Source of the DNA: Aquificaceae bacterium
Lineage (GTDB): Bacteria > Aquificota > Aquificia > Aquificales > Aquificaceae
Reading direction: 5' to 3'
DNA length: 51,626 bases
NCBI GenBank assembly: GCA_015492115.1
Contig: WGFS01000197.1
Span: forward strand, 1-51,626
Below are positions 1 through 8,130 of this stretch, in pieces. The number at the start of each line of letters is the position of its first letter. The stretch's first letter is position 1. The notes below the pieces were generated by a model that was given only the letters and a program-made list of their open reading frames with translations, made no database searches and was not told the origin of the DNA. A program made the translations under genes and the position numbers.

Positions 1-328
1 AACCAAGGGAAGGAACCTCTCCTCTGCGGGGAACCTGAGAAGGTCTCCGTACAATCTCTGGCGAGTGCTGAGGGTAGCGGCGCTGACTGCGCTCTCCCCT
101 GAGGGGCGGAAAGTTCCCAGGAGCCTCTCTTCCCTGAAGCGATTACTTGTTTCGGGGGACGTGGGGAGAATCCTGAAAGGGCGTGAGACCCTGTTACCTG
201 GGACGGGGTCTATGGGTGTCCAAATACCGCCTGCCGGGTCTGTGGGCACCCTGAAGAGGCGGGATATAAATAGCCCGGCGCCTGAGTTGTGCGAAATTGC
301 ACAATTTGGGTAACCAGGTGAGTAAAAT
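1..328 (+). other. G+C-rich non-coding stretch, candidate structured RNA
   Basis: No reading frame here looks like a protein; the only open frame (65-313) has no motif, no good ribosome site and low-complexity composition. The DNA is G+C-rich (about 60% over 181-300), whereas real intergenic gaps in this window are A+T-rich, a contrast typical of structured RNA in thermophiles. Possible helices: 7-14 with 127-134, 186-191 with 206-211, 214-221 with 244-251, 227-232 with 257-262 (the last two interlock as an H-type pseudoknot), and 287-292 with 299-304 followed by three T. I could not match it to tmRNA, RNase P RNA, SRP RNA, rRNA or a riboswitch I know. The left end may be cut by the window. 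Strand is inferred from the hairpin-then-T end and the plus-strand gene downstream. Confidence 0.4.
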
Positions 329-496
329 ATGGGTATGAGGAAGCTGGCGCTCATTCTACTGCTCGCTTCTTCCATATTTATAACATCGTGCGTTGAGGTA
401 GCTCTAATAGGGGCGGGTGTTGTGGCGGGTGGAGCCATAGGTTACTACGCGGGCAAAGAGGGATACAAGGTAAAGATTGAGAAGGAAGAGAAGTGA
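329..496 (+). CDS. small glycine-rich lipoprotein
   Basis: A 55-residue protein. It starts with a short signal sequence rich in Leu and Ile, ending in a lipobox (I-T-S-C) whose Cys would be lipidated and anchor the mature peptide of about 32 residues. The mature part has a glycine-zipper-like run (GAGVVAGGAIGYYAG) and a charged Lys/Glu tail, as in small envelope lipoproteins. The start at 329 is supported by AGGTGAG at 316-322 with 6-nt spacing; ATG at 335 in the same frame is the alternative. The stop overlaps the GTG start of the M16-like gene by 4 bases (GTGA), so the two are probably translationally coupled. Exact function unknown. Confidence 0.7.
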   Translation: MGMRKLALILLLASSIFITSCVEVALIGAGVVAGGAIGYYAGKEGYKVKIEKEEK

Positions 497-1752
497 TAAG
501 GCTCCTGCTCCTACTCCTTATAGCCCTCAGTCCCGGTATCGGAGGTCCAAAGGTGGTTGAGAAAACTCTACCCAACGGGGTTAAGCTCATAGTCAAGGAG
601 ACGAAGGGTAAGGGGATAGCGTCCGCCGTGATCTTCTTCAGAGGGGGACAGAACGGAGAGAAGAAGAAGGGGGAGACCCACCTACTCTTCACCTTGCTTC
701 TCAAAGGCTCAAGGGCTTATCCCTCATCCTACGATGTGTCGCTTCCCTTTGAGAAACACGGCGGGTACGTATACACCTCTTCGGGGGATGACTTCTCAGA
801 GCTCGGCTTCTCCACGATAGTGAGCGACCTTGAGACCGCACTGAGGGTCGTCAGGGACGTTATAGAGAACCCTCTGCTCAGAGAGGAGGATATAGAGAGG
901 GAGAAGAGAAATACGCTTGTGGCATTGCGCTCCAAGAGGGAGAGGGGAATGGAGTTTGCCATGGAGAACCTCCGGAAGCTGACCTACAGGGGTACACCTT
1001 ACGAAACGACCCCCCTCGGCACGGAGGAGAGCGTCTCTTCCATAGAGAGGAAGGACCTCCTCCGCAGACTTGAGGAGCTCAGGAGGGGTGGCAACATCGT
1101 CGTATCCTTTGCGGGAGACATGCCTGCAGAAGAGGCTCTCAGGCTCTTAGAGGATACCTTCAGGGACATACCCCCCGGGAAGATCTCCATGGAGGAGAGG
1201 GAGCTTCCCATAGAGAAGGAGGAAGTTCTCAGAGTCAAGAGGGAGGGCACCCAGGCGACCATACTCTGTGCCTTCAACGCTCCCAGAAAGGGAAGCGAGG
1301 ATTACTACGCCTTCAAGGTTTTTTCAAGCGCTCTCGGGGACGGCATGACCTCAAAGCTATTCGTTGAGCTCAGGGAGAAGAGAGGATACGCTTACGCAAC
1401 CTACGCCTTCTATCCCACAAGATACTCCGCACCCAGACTCTTTGCCTACATAGGAACGTCCCCTCAGAAGAAGGAGAACGCCCTCAGAGACCTCATATCC
1501 GTGGTCAAAAAACCGGAGCTCACCGAGGAGGACGTGCGGATCGCCAAGAACAAGATAGTTGGAGACTTCCTCCTTGACCATCAGACGAGGCTGAGACAGG
1601 CGTGGTATTTAGGTTTCTACGAGGTCATGGGGCTCGGATGGAGAACCGACCAGGAGTATCCGGACAGGATCAGAAAGGTCTCCTTGGAAGAGGTGAACTC
1701 CGCCATAGAGAGATACGTAGACAAATATCACTGCGTCGTGGTTGAACCCTGA
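493..1752 (+). CDS. M16 (pitrilysin) family protein, apparently inactive
   Basis: A 419-residue protein with an N-terminal hydrophobic signal (residues 1-15) and the two-domain build of M16B zinc peptidases such as PqqL and mitochondrial processing peptidase. The N-terminal domain has the family context (glycine-rich strand, then ETHLLFTLLLKGS at 61-73), but the zinc motif HxxEH is H63-L-L-F-T: His63 remains while the catalytic Glu and second His are lost. The C-terminal half keeps the family pattern REKRGYAY. It is therefore probably non-catalytic, like the partner subunit of M16 heterodimers, acting in the envelope. GTG start, preceded by a purine-rich site (AAGGAAGAG) within the lipoprotein gene it overlaps. 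Confidence 0.8.
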   Translation: MIRLLLLLLIALSPGIGGPKVVEKTLPNGVKLIVKETKGKGIASAVIFFRGGQNGEKKKGETHLLFTLLLKGSRAYPSSYDVSLPFEKHGGYVYTSSGDDFSELGFSTIVSDLETALRVVRDVIENPLLREEDIEREKRNTLVALRSKRERGMEFAMENLRKLTYRGTPYETTPLGTEESVSSIERKDLLRRLEELRRGGNIVVSFAGDMPAEEALRLLEDTFRDIPPGKISMEERELPIEKEEVLRVKREGTQATILCAFNAPRKGSEDYYAFKVFSSALGDGMTSKLFVELREKRGYAYATYAFYPTRYSAPRLFAYIGTSPQKKENALRDLISVVKKPELTEEDVRIAKNKIVGDFLLDHQTRLRQAWYLGFYEVMGLGWRTDQEYPDRIRKVSLEEVNSAIERYVDKYHCVVVEP

Positions 1753-1766
1753 GTAAAATATCCCCC

Positions 1767-2297
1767 ATGGAGGCTGTAATAGGAGTCCTGACTGTATCCG
1801 ACAGGGCGAGCAGGGGAGAGTACGAGGACGTAAGCGGTAAGGCGATAATTGAATACCTCAAAGAGGTTATAAAGACCCCCTTCAGGATTGAGTACAGGGT
1901 CATACCCGACGAGAGAGAGCTGATAGAAGACACCCTCAAGGAGTTGTCCGACGACCTGGGATGCAGTCTAATACTGACCACGGGAGGGACGGGACCAGCT
2001 CCGAGGGATGTAACGCCGGAGGCTACGGAGGCTGTCTGTGAAAAGATACTTCCGGGCTTCGGGGAGCTGATGAGGAAGGTCTCTCTGGAGCAGGTTCCAA
2101 CCGCCATACTCTCAAGGCAGACCGCGGGTGTAAGGGGAAGCTGTCTGATAGTGAACCTGCCCGGAAAGCCCCAGTCTATAAGGCTCTGTCTGAACGCGGT
2201 ATTTCCAGCCGTACCCTACTGCATAGACCTCATAGGTGGAGCGTTCATAGACACCCACGAGGACAAGGTAAAGTCCTTCAGACCGGGGAGCAGGTAA
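1767..2297 (+). CDS. mog: molybdopterin adenylyltransferase (Mog/MoaB family)
   Basis: A 176-residue protein that would adenylate molybdopterin, the step before molybdenum or tungsten insertion into the cofactor. The MPT-binding signature TTGGTGPAPRDVTPEA is intact, following the typical start GVLTVSDRASRGEYED; length is normal for the family. There is no recognisable ribosome site: ATG follows TAAAAT (1754-1759) by 7 bases, which looks like a -10 element for a leaderless message. It ends base-to-base against the convergent gene that follows. Mog versus MoaB cannot be told apart safely by eye, but the activity is the same. Confidence 0.88.
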   Translation: MEAVIGVLTVSDRASRGEYEDVSGKAIIEYLKEVIKTPFRIEYRVIPDERELIEDTLKELSDDLGCSLILTTGGTGPAPRDVTPEATEAVCEKILPGFGELMRKVSLEQVPTAILSRQTAGVRGSCLIVNLPGKPQSIRLCLNAVFPAVPYCIDLIGGAFIDTHEDKVKSFRPGSR

Positions 2298-2648
2298 CTA
2301 CACGTAGCCGAAGTCCCCACTCAGATCCGGATTGACCTTTATCCACTTGGGGAAGAAGCGCTCAGGCTCCTTTATGGGGAAGTCAAAGTCCTCAAAGCCC
2401 CTGTCCCCACCGCAGAACCTTGAGCCTACCGCCCTGAAGACGATGTATGTATCCACATCTCCCACCTTGGTGAATACACCGCCCTCGGGCGGTACTTCAG
2501 AGAGCTCTGCCCTGAACCTCTTTGCAATAAGACAGCTGAACTTGAGCGTAGGATACAGGACGAGGGTCTTGCCCTCCCTTCTCGCCCTCTCTATGAGCTC
2601 GGGTGATATAAAGAGCTCTGGTATCCTGACTTCTTCCTTAACCTCCAT
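2298..2648 (-). CDS. conserved-looking hypothetical protein
   Basis: A 116-residue soluble protein I do not recognise. It has no signal peptide or membrane segment. Visible features are a charged N-terminal helix (LFISPELIERARREGK), a single Cys in FSCLIAKRF, and a Phe/Asp/Gly-rich C-terminal half (RGFEDFDFPIKEPERFFPKW). The start is the ATG at 2648, which lies close to the divergent tpiA start. It converges on mog with no gap. Coding is supported by composition like its neighbours and by exact packing between two real genes. Confidence 0.55.
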   Translation of the reverse strand: MEVKEEVRIPELFISPELIERARREGKTLVLYPTLKFSCLIAKRFRAELSEVPPEGGVFTKVGDVDTYIVFRAVGSRFCGGDRGFEDFDFPIKEPERFFPKWIKVNPDLSGDFGYV

Positions 2649-2687
2649 GGCTCACCCCCTACTCAATAATTTAGTAAAATTCTCACC

Positions 2688-3428
2688 ATGAGGCTCATAG
2701 CCGGCAACTGGAAGATGCACAAGACCGCATCGGAGACCGAGGAGTACATAAAGAGCTTTCTCAAGTTCGTTGAGCACCCCGAGAGCAGGGAAATACTGCT
2801 CTGTCCACCCTTCACCTCCCTGTACATCGCGGGGAAGCTGTTGGAGGGAACGGGGGTAAAGCTCGGCGCCCAGAACTGCCACTACGAGAGGGAAGGCGCC
2901 TTTACCGGAGAGATATCCATACCCATGCTGAAGGAACTCGGGTGTGAGTACGTAATAGTGGGTCATTCCGAGAGGAGGCACATATTCGGTGAGGACGACG
3001 AGCTCATAAACAGGAAGCTCGTAGCCTGTCTTGAGGAGGGAATAAGACCTATCCTCTGTGTGGGTGAGAAGCTGGAGGACAGGGAGGCTGGTATGACCTT
3101 CAAGGTGGTGGAAACCCAGGTCAGGCTCGCCCTGTCCGGTCTTGAGGAACACACGGACAGGATAGACATAGCCTACGAGCCCGTATGGGCTATAGGAACG
3201 GGTGTACCCGCGACTCCGGAGGACGCTGTAAGCGTTCACAGGTTCATAAAGGAGCTCCTGAAGGACATAAACCCCAAGAACGAAGGCAGGACGAGAATAC
3301 TTTACGGGGGCAGTGTCAAGCCAGGGAACGCGGGAGACTTCATGAAGCACTCCGAGATAGAGGGACTACTCGTTGGGGGAGCGAGCTTAGACCCTGAATC
3401 CTTTGCCAAGATCGTATACTCTTTTTGA
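2688..3428 (+). CDS. tpiA: triose-phosphate isomerase
   Basis: A 246-residue TIM-barrel enzyme interconverting glyceraldehyde-3-phosphate and dihydroxyacetone phosphate. All signature residues are present: GNWKMHK near the start (Lys), VGHSERR (catalytic His), AYEPVWAIGTG (catalytic Glu) and YGGSVKPGN (phosphate binding). The ATG lies 7 bases after TAAAAT (2675-2680), without a Shine-Dalgarno sequence, suggesting a leaderless transcript. Its 3' end overlaps the convergent LptF/G gene by 42 bases. In an autotroph it serves gluconeogenesis. Confidence 0.97.
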   Translation: MRLIAGNWKMHKTASETEEYIKSFLKFVEHPESREILLCPPFTSLYIAGKLLEGTGVKLGAQNCHYEREGAFTGEISIPMLKELGCEYVIVGHSERRHIFGEDDELINRKLVACLEEGIRPILCVGEKLEDREAGMTFKVVETQVRLALSGLEEHTDRIDIAYEPVWAIGTGVPATPEDAVSVHRFIKELLKDINPKNEGRTRILYGGSVKPGNAGDFMKHSEIEGLLVGGASLDPESFAKIVYSF

Positions 3429-4460
3429 AAGGTAGGCTAAAAACAGAAGGTAGGCGACCAGCGCATACTGAGGGGGGAGGTTAGCCTTATCCATCAGGAG
3501 CTTTGGGCTGATTGAGACCATCCACCCCACCACGAGATGCAGGAAGAAGGAGAGCATACCAGCCTTCAGGTTTCTGAAACGGAAGAGGTCTCTGAGAAGA
3601 GGAATGAATATCATGAGAGGGAGCAGGGACATGCCTCCCCTGTAGAGGACCTCGGAGAGGTACCTGTCCGTGTCAAGCCCCAGCTTACCACCCTTCATGT
3701 AAAGGTTTATCAGTGAGGAGGAGCGAACGTGCTGTATCTTCTCTGCAAAGAGACCCACCTCCGATAAGCCTATCTCCGTCCCCAGCGAGAAGTTCTCCAG
3801 CTTCCTTACGAAGTAACCCTCGTGGAAGTTATAGGCTGAGCCCGTGTCCACGTGGATCACATTCCCCTTCCACCTACCGCTCCTGCCCTCAACAACCTCG
3901 TAAACCTCTCCCCCTGGGGTTACCCGAAGCATGAAGAGTCCTGCGAACCTTCCGCTTGAGACCTCAAGGCTCCCCACGTAAACGTAGTACCTGCCGAGCT
4001 CCGTTTCCTTCACGAACCAGAGCCTCTCCACGAGACGACCTATCTCCTGCTTCTTCTTGTAAGTCTTTTCTATGTACCAGAGCTTCTTAAAGAGCCCGGG
4101 TATGAAGCTCTCGTTCGCCGTGAGGAAGAGGAGGGAGAGGCTCAGTACGAACACGAGCAGAACCGCAGAGAACCTCAGGGGAGAGAGTCCAAAGCTCTGA
4201 GCTGTCAGGTCGGTGCCCCTTGAAAAGAGCCTCCTGAAGAGTATCAGGACGGATATGTTTACGAGAAGGGAGGAGAGGATATAGAAACCCAAGGGTATAA
4301 GGTAGAGGACGTACTTGACTCCAACCTCAAGACTGGTCACCTTGAAACCGAGGAAGAAATCGGTAAGGCTGTATATGACTATCAGACCGACGGATACAAC
4401 GCTCACGACCCCGAAGACCTTCAGGAAGTTCAGGAGCAGGTATCTGTCAAAGATGTTCAT
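3387..4460 (-). CDS. LptF/LptG family permease (YjgP/YjgQ)
   Basis: A 357-residue inner-membrane protein of the LPS transport ABC exporter, which extracts LPS and passes it to the periplasmic bridge. It begins MNIFDRYLLLNFLKVF, the usual LptF/G opening, followed by TM segments in the first 100 residues, a large periplasmic beta-jellyroll region (about 120-270) and a C-terminal TM cluster with PLMIFIPLL. LptF and LptG cannot be separated by eye. The open frame continues upstream through the antisense of the tRNA gene, but that extension is spurious: ATG at 4460 gives the family start. It diverges from the tRNA-Ser promoter. Confidence 0.88.
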   Translation of the reverse strand: MNIFDRYLLLNFLKVFGVVSVVSVGLIVIYSLTDFFLGFKVTSLEVGVKYVLYLIPLGFYILSSLLVNISVLILFRRLFSRGTDLTAQSFGLSPLRFSAVLLVFVLSLSLLFLTANESFIPGLFKKLWYIEKTYKKKQEIGRLVERLWFVKETELGRYYVYVGSLEVSSGRFAGLFMLRVTPGGEVYEVVEGRSGRWKGNVIHVDTGSAYNFHEGYFVRKLENFSLGTEIGLSEVGLFAEKIQHVRSSSLINLYMKGGKLGLDTDRYLSEVLYRGGMSLLPLMIFIPLLRDLFRFRNLKAGMLSFFLHLVVGWMVSISPKLLMDKANLPPQYALVAYLLFLAYLSKRVYDLGKGFRV

Positions 4461-4472
4461 GTGGTATATAAT
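4444..4472 (+). promoter_or_regulatory. promoter of tRNA-Ser and thiE
   Basis: CTGTCA (4444-4449, 4 of 6 to the -35 consensus), a 17-base spacer, and a perfect TATAAT (4467-4472) lying 11 bases before the mature tRNA 5' end. It overlaps the start codon region of the divergent LptF/G gene. Inferred from sequence only. Confidence 0.6.
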
Positions 4473-4483
4473 TTTAAGACCCA

Positions 4484-4574
<91 letters not shown>

Positions 4575-4589
4575 CAAAAGGAGGAAGCT

Positions 4590-5237
4590 ATGAACCTTAC
4601 CATATATCTCATAACCGACGACAAGTACTTTAAGGGTAGAGACCTCCTTGAAACCATAGAGAAAGCTCTCAGAGGAGGCGTAACCGCAGTTCAGTACAGG
4701 TTCAAGAACAAGAACACAAGGGAGATGTACGAGGAGCTTCTGAAGCTCAGGGAGCTGACCCGAAAGTACAACGCGGATCTGGTTGTGAACGACAGGGCTG
4801 ACCTCGCCCTTGCGGTTGACGCTGATGGAGTCCACGTTGGGAAGAAGGATCTCCCTCCCGAAGCGGTAAGGAAGGTTGTGGGAGACAAGCTTTACATAGG
4901 TTACACAGCCAACAGTCTTGAGGAGGTCAAGAAAGCCCAGGAGCTCCCCATAGACTACATAGGCTTTGGCTCCATATACCACACTACCACCAAGGAAGAC
5001 TACAGGCTCGTCGGTGTGGAAGCACTCAGGGAGGCGGTAAGGGTATCCGAAAAGCCCATAGTGTGCATAGGGGGGATAATGCCATACAGGGTTGCGGAGG
5101 TGGTGAAGGCAGGATGCAGGAACCTGGCTATCTCTGCGGGGATACTCGGGTTTGAGGACGTGGAGAAGTCGGCGAGGGAGGTTCAGAGAGCCTACAAGGA
5201 AACCGTCAAGCAACTCATGCTCTTAGGTCAGATCTGA
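4590..5237 (+). CDS. thiE: thiamine-phosphate synthase
   Basis: A 215-residue TIM-barrel enzyme that joins hydroxymethylpyrimidine diphosphate and thiazole phosphate to give thiamine phosphate. It starts MNLTIYLITDD and carries the family motifs QYRFKNK (pyrophosphate site), VVNDRADLALAVDADGVHVG, GYTANSLEE and PIVCIGGI followed by ISAGI (phosphate site). The start is fixed by AAAGGAGGA just upstream; the longer frame that runs back through the tRNA is an artefact. The next gene starts 13 bases after its stop. Confidence 0.93.
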   Translation: MNLTIYLITDDKYFKGRDLLETIEKALRGGVTAVQYRFKNKNTREMYEELLKLRELTRKYNADLVVNDRADLALAVDADGVHVGKKDLPPEAVRKVVGDKLYIGYTANSLEEVKKAQELPIDYIGFGSIYHTTTKEDYRLVGVEALREAVRVSEKPIVCIGGIMPYRVAEVVKAGCRNLAISAGILGFEDVEKSAREVQRAYKETVKQLMLLGQI

Positions 5238-5250
5238 AGGAGGGAGAGAT

Positions 5251-5730
5251 ATGCCTTTAAAGAAAGGAGACAGGGCACCGGACTTTAAGCTCAGGCTCTG
5301 TCCTGAGGGAGAGTTTGAGCTCAGCTCATCGGGAGGCTATAACCTGCTGGTCTTTTACAAGGTCAGCTGTCCTACATGCCAGCTCACACTCCCCTTTGTG
5401 GAGAGGATGTTCAAGAGTTACGGGGACAGGATAAGGTTCCTCGGCGTATCCCAGGATGTATGTTCGGACACGGAGGAGTTTTCCAGAAACTATGGGCTCA
5501 CCTTTCCCCAGGCGAGCGACGCTCCCGATTACGGCGTATCCGTAGCCTACGATGTTCAGGTAGTCCCGACCCTCTATCTGATAGATGGAAAGGGAGAGAT
5601 CCTCTTTGTGGAGGAGTCCTTTGTTAAGAGTTCCCTTGAGAGTCTCAACGAAGAGCTGGCAAATCTCGTAGGAAAGGAGGTCAACCCCCTCTTTGAGGAC
5701 GTGAGCGTCCCTCCCTTCAAGGCTGGCTGA
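5251..5730 (+). CDS. thioredoxin-fold redoxin (AhpC/TSA or TlpA-like)
   Basis: A 159-residue cytoplasmic thioredoxin-fold protein. It opens like a peroxiredoxin (KGDRAPDFKL), but the active site is a CxxC, C40-P-T-C43, as in ResA/TlpA-type thiol-disulfide oxidoreductases. A cis-Pro segment follows (VVPTLYLIDGKGEI). No signal peptide is visible. It lies directly after thiE with AAGGAGGGAGAG as ribosome site. It could be a thiol peroxidase or a disulfide reductase; the CxxC favours the latter. Confidence 0.75.
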   Translation: MPLKKGDRAPDFKLRLCPEGEFELSSSGGYNLLVFYKVSCPTCQLTLPFVERMFKSYGDRIRFLGVSQDVCSDTEEFSRNYGLTFPQASDAPDYGVSVAYDVQVVPTLYLIDGKGEILFVEESFVKSSLESLNEELANLVGKEVNPLFEDVSVPPFKAG

Positions 5731-5744
5731 GGCTCCAAGAGCAG

Positions 5745-5759
5745 GCGCTAGGTTAGCGC
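5745..5759. terminator. symmetric hairpin between convergent genes
   Basis: GCGCTA (5745-5750), loop GGT, TAGCGC (5754-5759): a 6-bp perfect stem in the 29-bp gap between the redoxin gene and recG. It could end transcription from both sides. There is no T-run, so intrinsic termination is not certain. Confidence 0.4.
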
Positions 5760-8129
5760 TCAGGCGATGTAGCTGAGGTCAAGCTTGTCTCCGTATCTGT
5801 AGAGGAGCAGTTCCCTGAGCTCCGGGTGTTTTTCAAGCCGTGGGTCTATCTCCAGAAGCTCCCGTGCGTCCTCCCTCGCGTTCTGGAGGACAGCCCTGTC
5901 GTGAGACCTGGCGAGGTTAGCCACGTTGAAACCGAAGTACCCCGACTGGGATACCCCCAGCAGTTCTCCGGGACCCCTCAGCTTCATGTCCATCTCGGCG
6001 ACCTCAAAACCGTCGTTGGTTCTGACCAGAACCTTCAGCCTCTTTATGGCATCCGCATCGCTCCTCCTTATGCTGTCGGGCACCACGAGGTAACAGTAGG
6101 AGGGTCTTTCAGACCTGCCAACCCTTCCCCTGAGCTGGTGAAGCTGGGACAGTCCGAACCGGTGGGCCTCTTCAACTATCATCAGGGTCGCCTCTGGCAC
6201 ATCTATCCCCACCTCTATCACCGTTGTGGATACGAGGACGTCCCCCTCCTCCTTGAACTCCTCCATAACCTCCCTCTTCTCGCTGTCACTCAGCCTCCCG
6301 TGGAGAAGGAGAACCTTCCTGTCCGGAAGTAGTTTCTTCCAGCGCTCGTACTCCTCCACAGCGGATTTGAGCTCCATCTTCTCGGACTCCTCTATAAGGG
6401 GATAGATCACGTAAACCTTGTTTCCCATGGAGAGCTCCCTCTTAACCGCTTCAAGGAGTTTGTCCTTCTCGCTCTCGTAGAGGAGGAGGGTTCTGACCTC
6501 CTTTCTTCCGGGAGGCAGTTCGTCTATGATGGATATGTCAAGGTCTCCGTAAACGGAGAGAGCCAGAGTCCTCGGTATGGGTGTCGCGCTCATGACGAGA
6601 CAGTGGGGGTAAAGACCCTTCCCCTTCTCAAGGAGAAGCTTCCTCTGCATGACACCGAACCTGTGCTGTTCGTCTATGATCACGAGACCGAGGCGATGGA
6701 ACTCAACCTTATCCTGAATTAGTGCGTGGGTGCCGACAACCACCTTCACGTTACCCTCTCTCACGTGCCTGTAAACACTTCTCTTCTGAGCCTGTGTAAG
6801 GCTTCCGGTCAGGAGGGCGACCTCTATCCCCTCCTTCTCAAAGAACTCCCTGAACTTCACGTAGTGCTGGTGGGCGAGTATCTCCGTTGGAACCATGACC
6901 GCAACCTGATAACCCTTCTGCACCGTAGCGAGGGCTGAACCGATGGCGACCACCGTCTTGCCCGAGCCAACGTCCCCCTGGAGGAGTCTGTTCATAGGGT
7001 GTTCCTTCCCCATGTCCGTGAGTATCTCTCTGAGGACCCTTACCTGGGCGTTGGTAAGCCTGAAGCTGAGCTTTTCCTGAAAACTCGCAATGAACCTGTC
7101 AACCGGGAGGTCTATCCTTGGAGAAGTCTCAAGCTCCGTTTCCTTCTTCTTTAAAAGGAGGGACAGCTGAAATAGGAAGAGGTCATCGTATATAGCTCTC
7201 CTGTGGTATATGTCCGAAAAGTTGTTGAGGTTCTTCAGGTCAATACCCTCGGGTATGTGAAGGAACTCTACGGTCTCTTCTATCTCCGGAAAGCCATACT
7301 TTTTCCTCATACCTTCGGGGAGATACTCGGGTAAATATCTTGCTGTTTTCTGGACAGCCTTCTGGAGTGCCTGTCTTACCCTGTTCTGGCGTGTTCTGGA
7401 GGAGATCCTCGTGACCTCCCCCTTAGCCCTCACATAGTAGAGGGGAAATATCCTTCCGAACTCACCCTCCCTCAGAAGCTCCGGGTGGACGATGTATCTC
7501 TCCCTGTTGAAGGACTTCAGCCTCCCGAGAACTACGACTTCCCTTCCCTTCCTGTAGAGGGCAAATATGAAGTCGTTCTTCTTGAACCTGAACCTCAGCT
7601 TGATCTCCTCAGTGCCGTCGGTACACACAACCTCCGCTGTGTATCTGCCGTCCTTTACCCTGCGCACATCCTTCACCCTCAGTCTTAGCACAACCTTCTC
7701 CCCAACCTTCGCAAGCCTTATGGAGGAGAGAGGTCTCCTGTCCTCGTACCTAAGGGGGAAGAAGAATAGAGCATCAAGGAGGGTCTCTATACCGAGGGAC
7801 TTCAAAACCTTCACCTCCTTTTCATCAAGGAACTTCAATTTCTCTATGGGGACGAGAAAATCCTTTATCTTTTTCTTCTTCACCTTCTCCCTCTTGCGTG
7901 GGTACCCACCAAACTCCTCAAGGAACCTCCTCAGGTCAAGGAGTAGAGCTTTCTTCTTCTCAAAGGGCATCCTGTCAAAGAGCTGGAGGTTTTCTAAAAC
8001 GTAGGGAGGTGCGCTGTCCTTCAGCTGGTTATAGAGGTATAGCCCTATGCCGAACCCCCTCCTGAGCTTGAGACCGTTGTTCTTCAGGAGGCTGTCAATA
8101 AACTCAAGTAGCTTCTTCCTGTCGGCCAT
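5760..8129 (-). CDS. recG: ATP-dependent DNA helicase RecG
   Basis: A 789-residue branch-migration helicase that reverses stalled replication forks and processes Holliday junctions. There is a helical N-terminal extension (about 1-95), then the wedge/OB domain (about 100-240), Walker A GDVGSGKT (385-392), DEQHRFG (the RecG DExH box), SATPIPRTL, and a C-terminal helicase half with QLRGRVGRS. I prefer the ATG at 8129 (MADRKKLLEF); an in-frame TTG at 8141 adds four residues but leaves almost no space to AGGAAG. The start is next to or slightly overlaps the stop of the upstream TamB-like gene, indicating an operon. Confidence 0.95.
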   Translation of the reverse strand: MADRKKLLEFIDSLLKNNGLKLRRGFGIGLYLYNQLKDSAPPYVLENLQLFDRMPFEKKKALLLDLRRFLEEFGGYPRKREKVKKKKIKDFLVPIEKLKFLDEKEVKVLKSLGIETLLDALFFFPLRYEDRRPLSSIRLAKVGEKVVLRLRVKDVRRVKDGRYTAEVVCTDGTEEIKLRFRFKKNDFIFALYRKGREVVVLGRLKSFNRERYIVHPELLREGEFGRIFPLYYVRAKGEVTRISSRTRQNRVRQALQKAVQKTARYLPEYLPEGMRKKYGFPEIEETVEFLHIPEGIDLKNLNNFSDIYHRRAIYDDLFLFQLSLLLKKKETELETSPRIDLPVDRFIASFQEKLSFRLTNAQVRVLREILTDMGKEHPMNRLLQGDVGSGKTVVAIGSALATVQKGYQVAVMVPTEILAHQHYVKFREFFEKEGIEVALLTGSLTQAQKRSVYRHVREGNVKVVVGTHALIQDKVEFHRLGLVIIDEQHRFGVMQRKLLLEKGKGLYPHCLVMSATPIPRTLALSVYGDLDISIIDELPPGRKEVRTLLLYESEKDKLLEAVKRELSMGNKVYVIYPLIEESEKMELKSAVEEYERWKKLLPDRKVLLLHGRLSDSEKREVMEEFKEEGDVLVSTTVIEVGIDVPEATLMIVEEAHRFGLSQLHQLRGRVGRSERPSYCYLVVPDSIRRSDADAIKRLKVLVRTNDGFEVAEMDMKLRGPGELLGVSQSGYFGFNVANLARSHDRAVLQNAREDARELLEIDPRLEKHPELRELLLYRYGDKLDLSYIA

Positions 8130-8130
8130 T

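Noticed and set aside
95..140. RNase P RNA-like GGAAAGTTCC or tmRNA-like GGGGCGGAAAG
   Set aside because: The other conserved parts of RNase P RNA (3' P4 strand) and tmRNA (CCA end, T arm, TTCGACGGGG) are not found.
65..313. 82-residue open frame in the first 320 bases
   Set aside because: No motif, no ribosome site, atypical composition; overlaps the folded, G+C-rich stretch.
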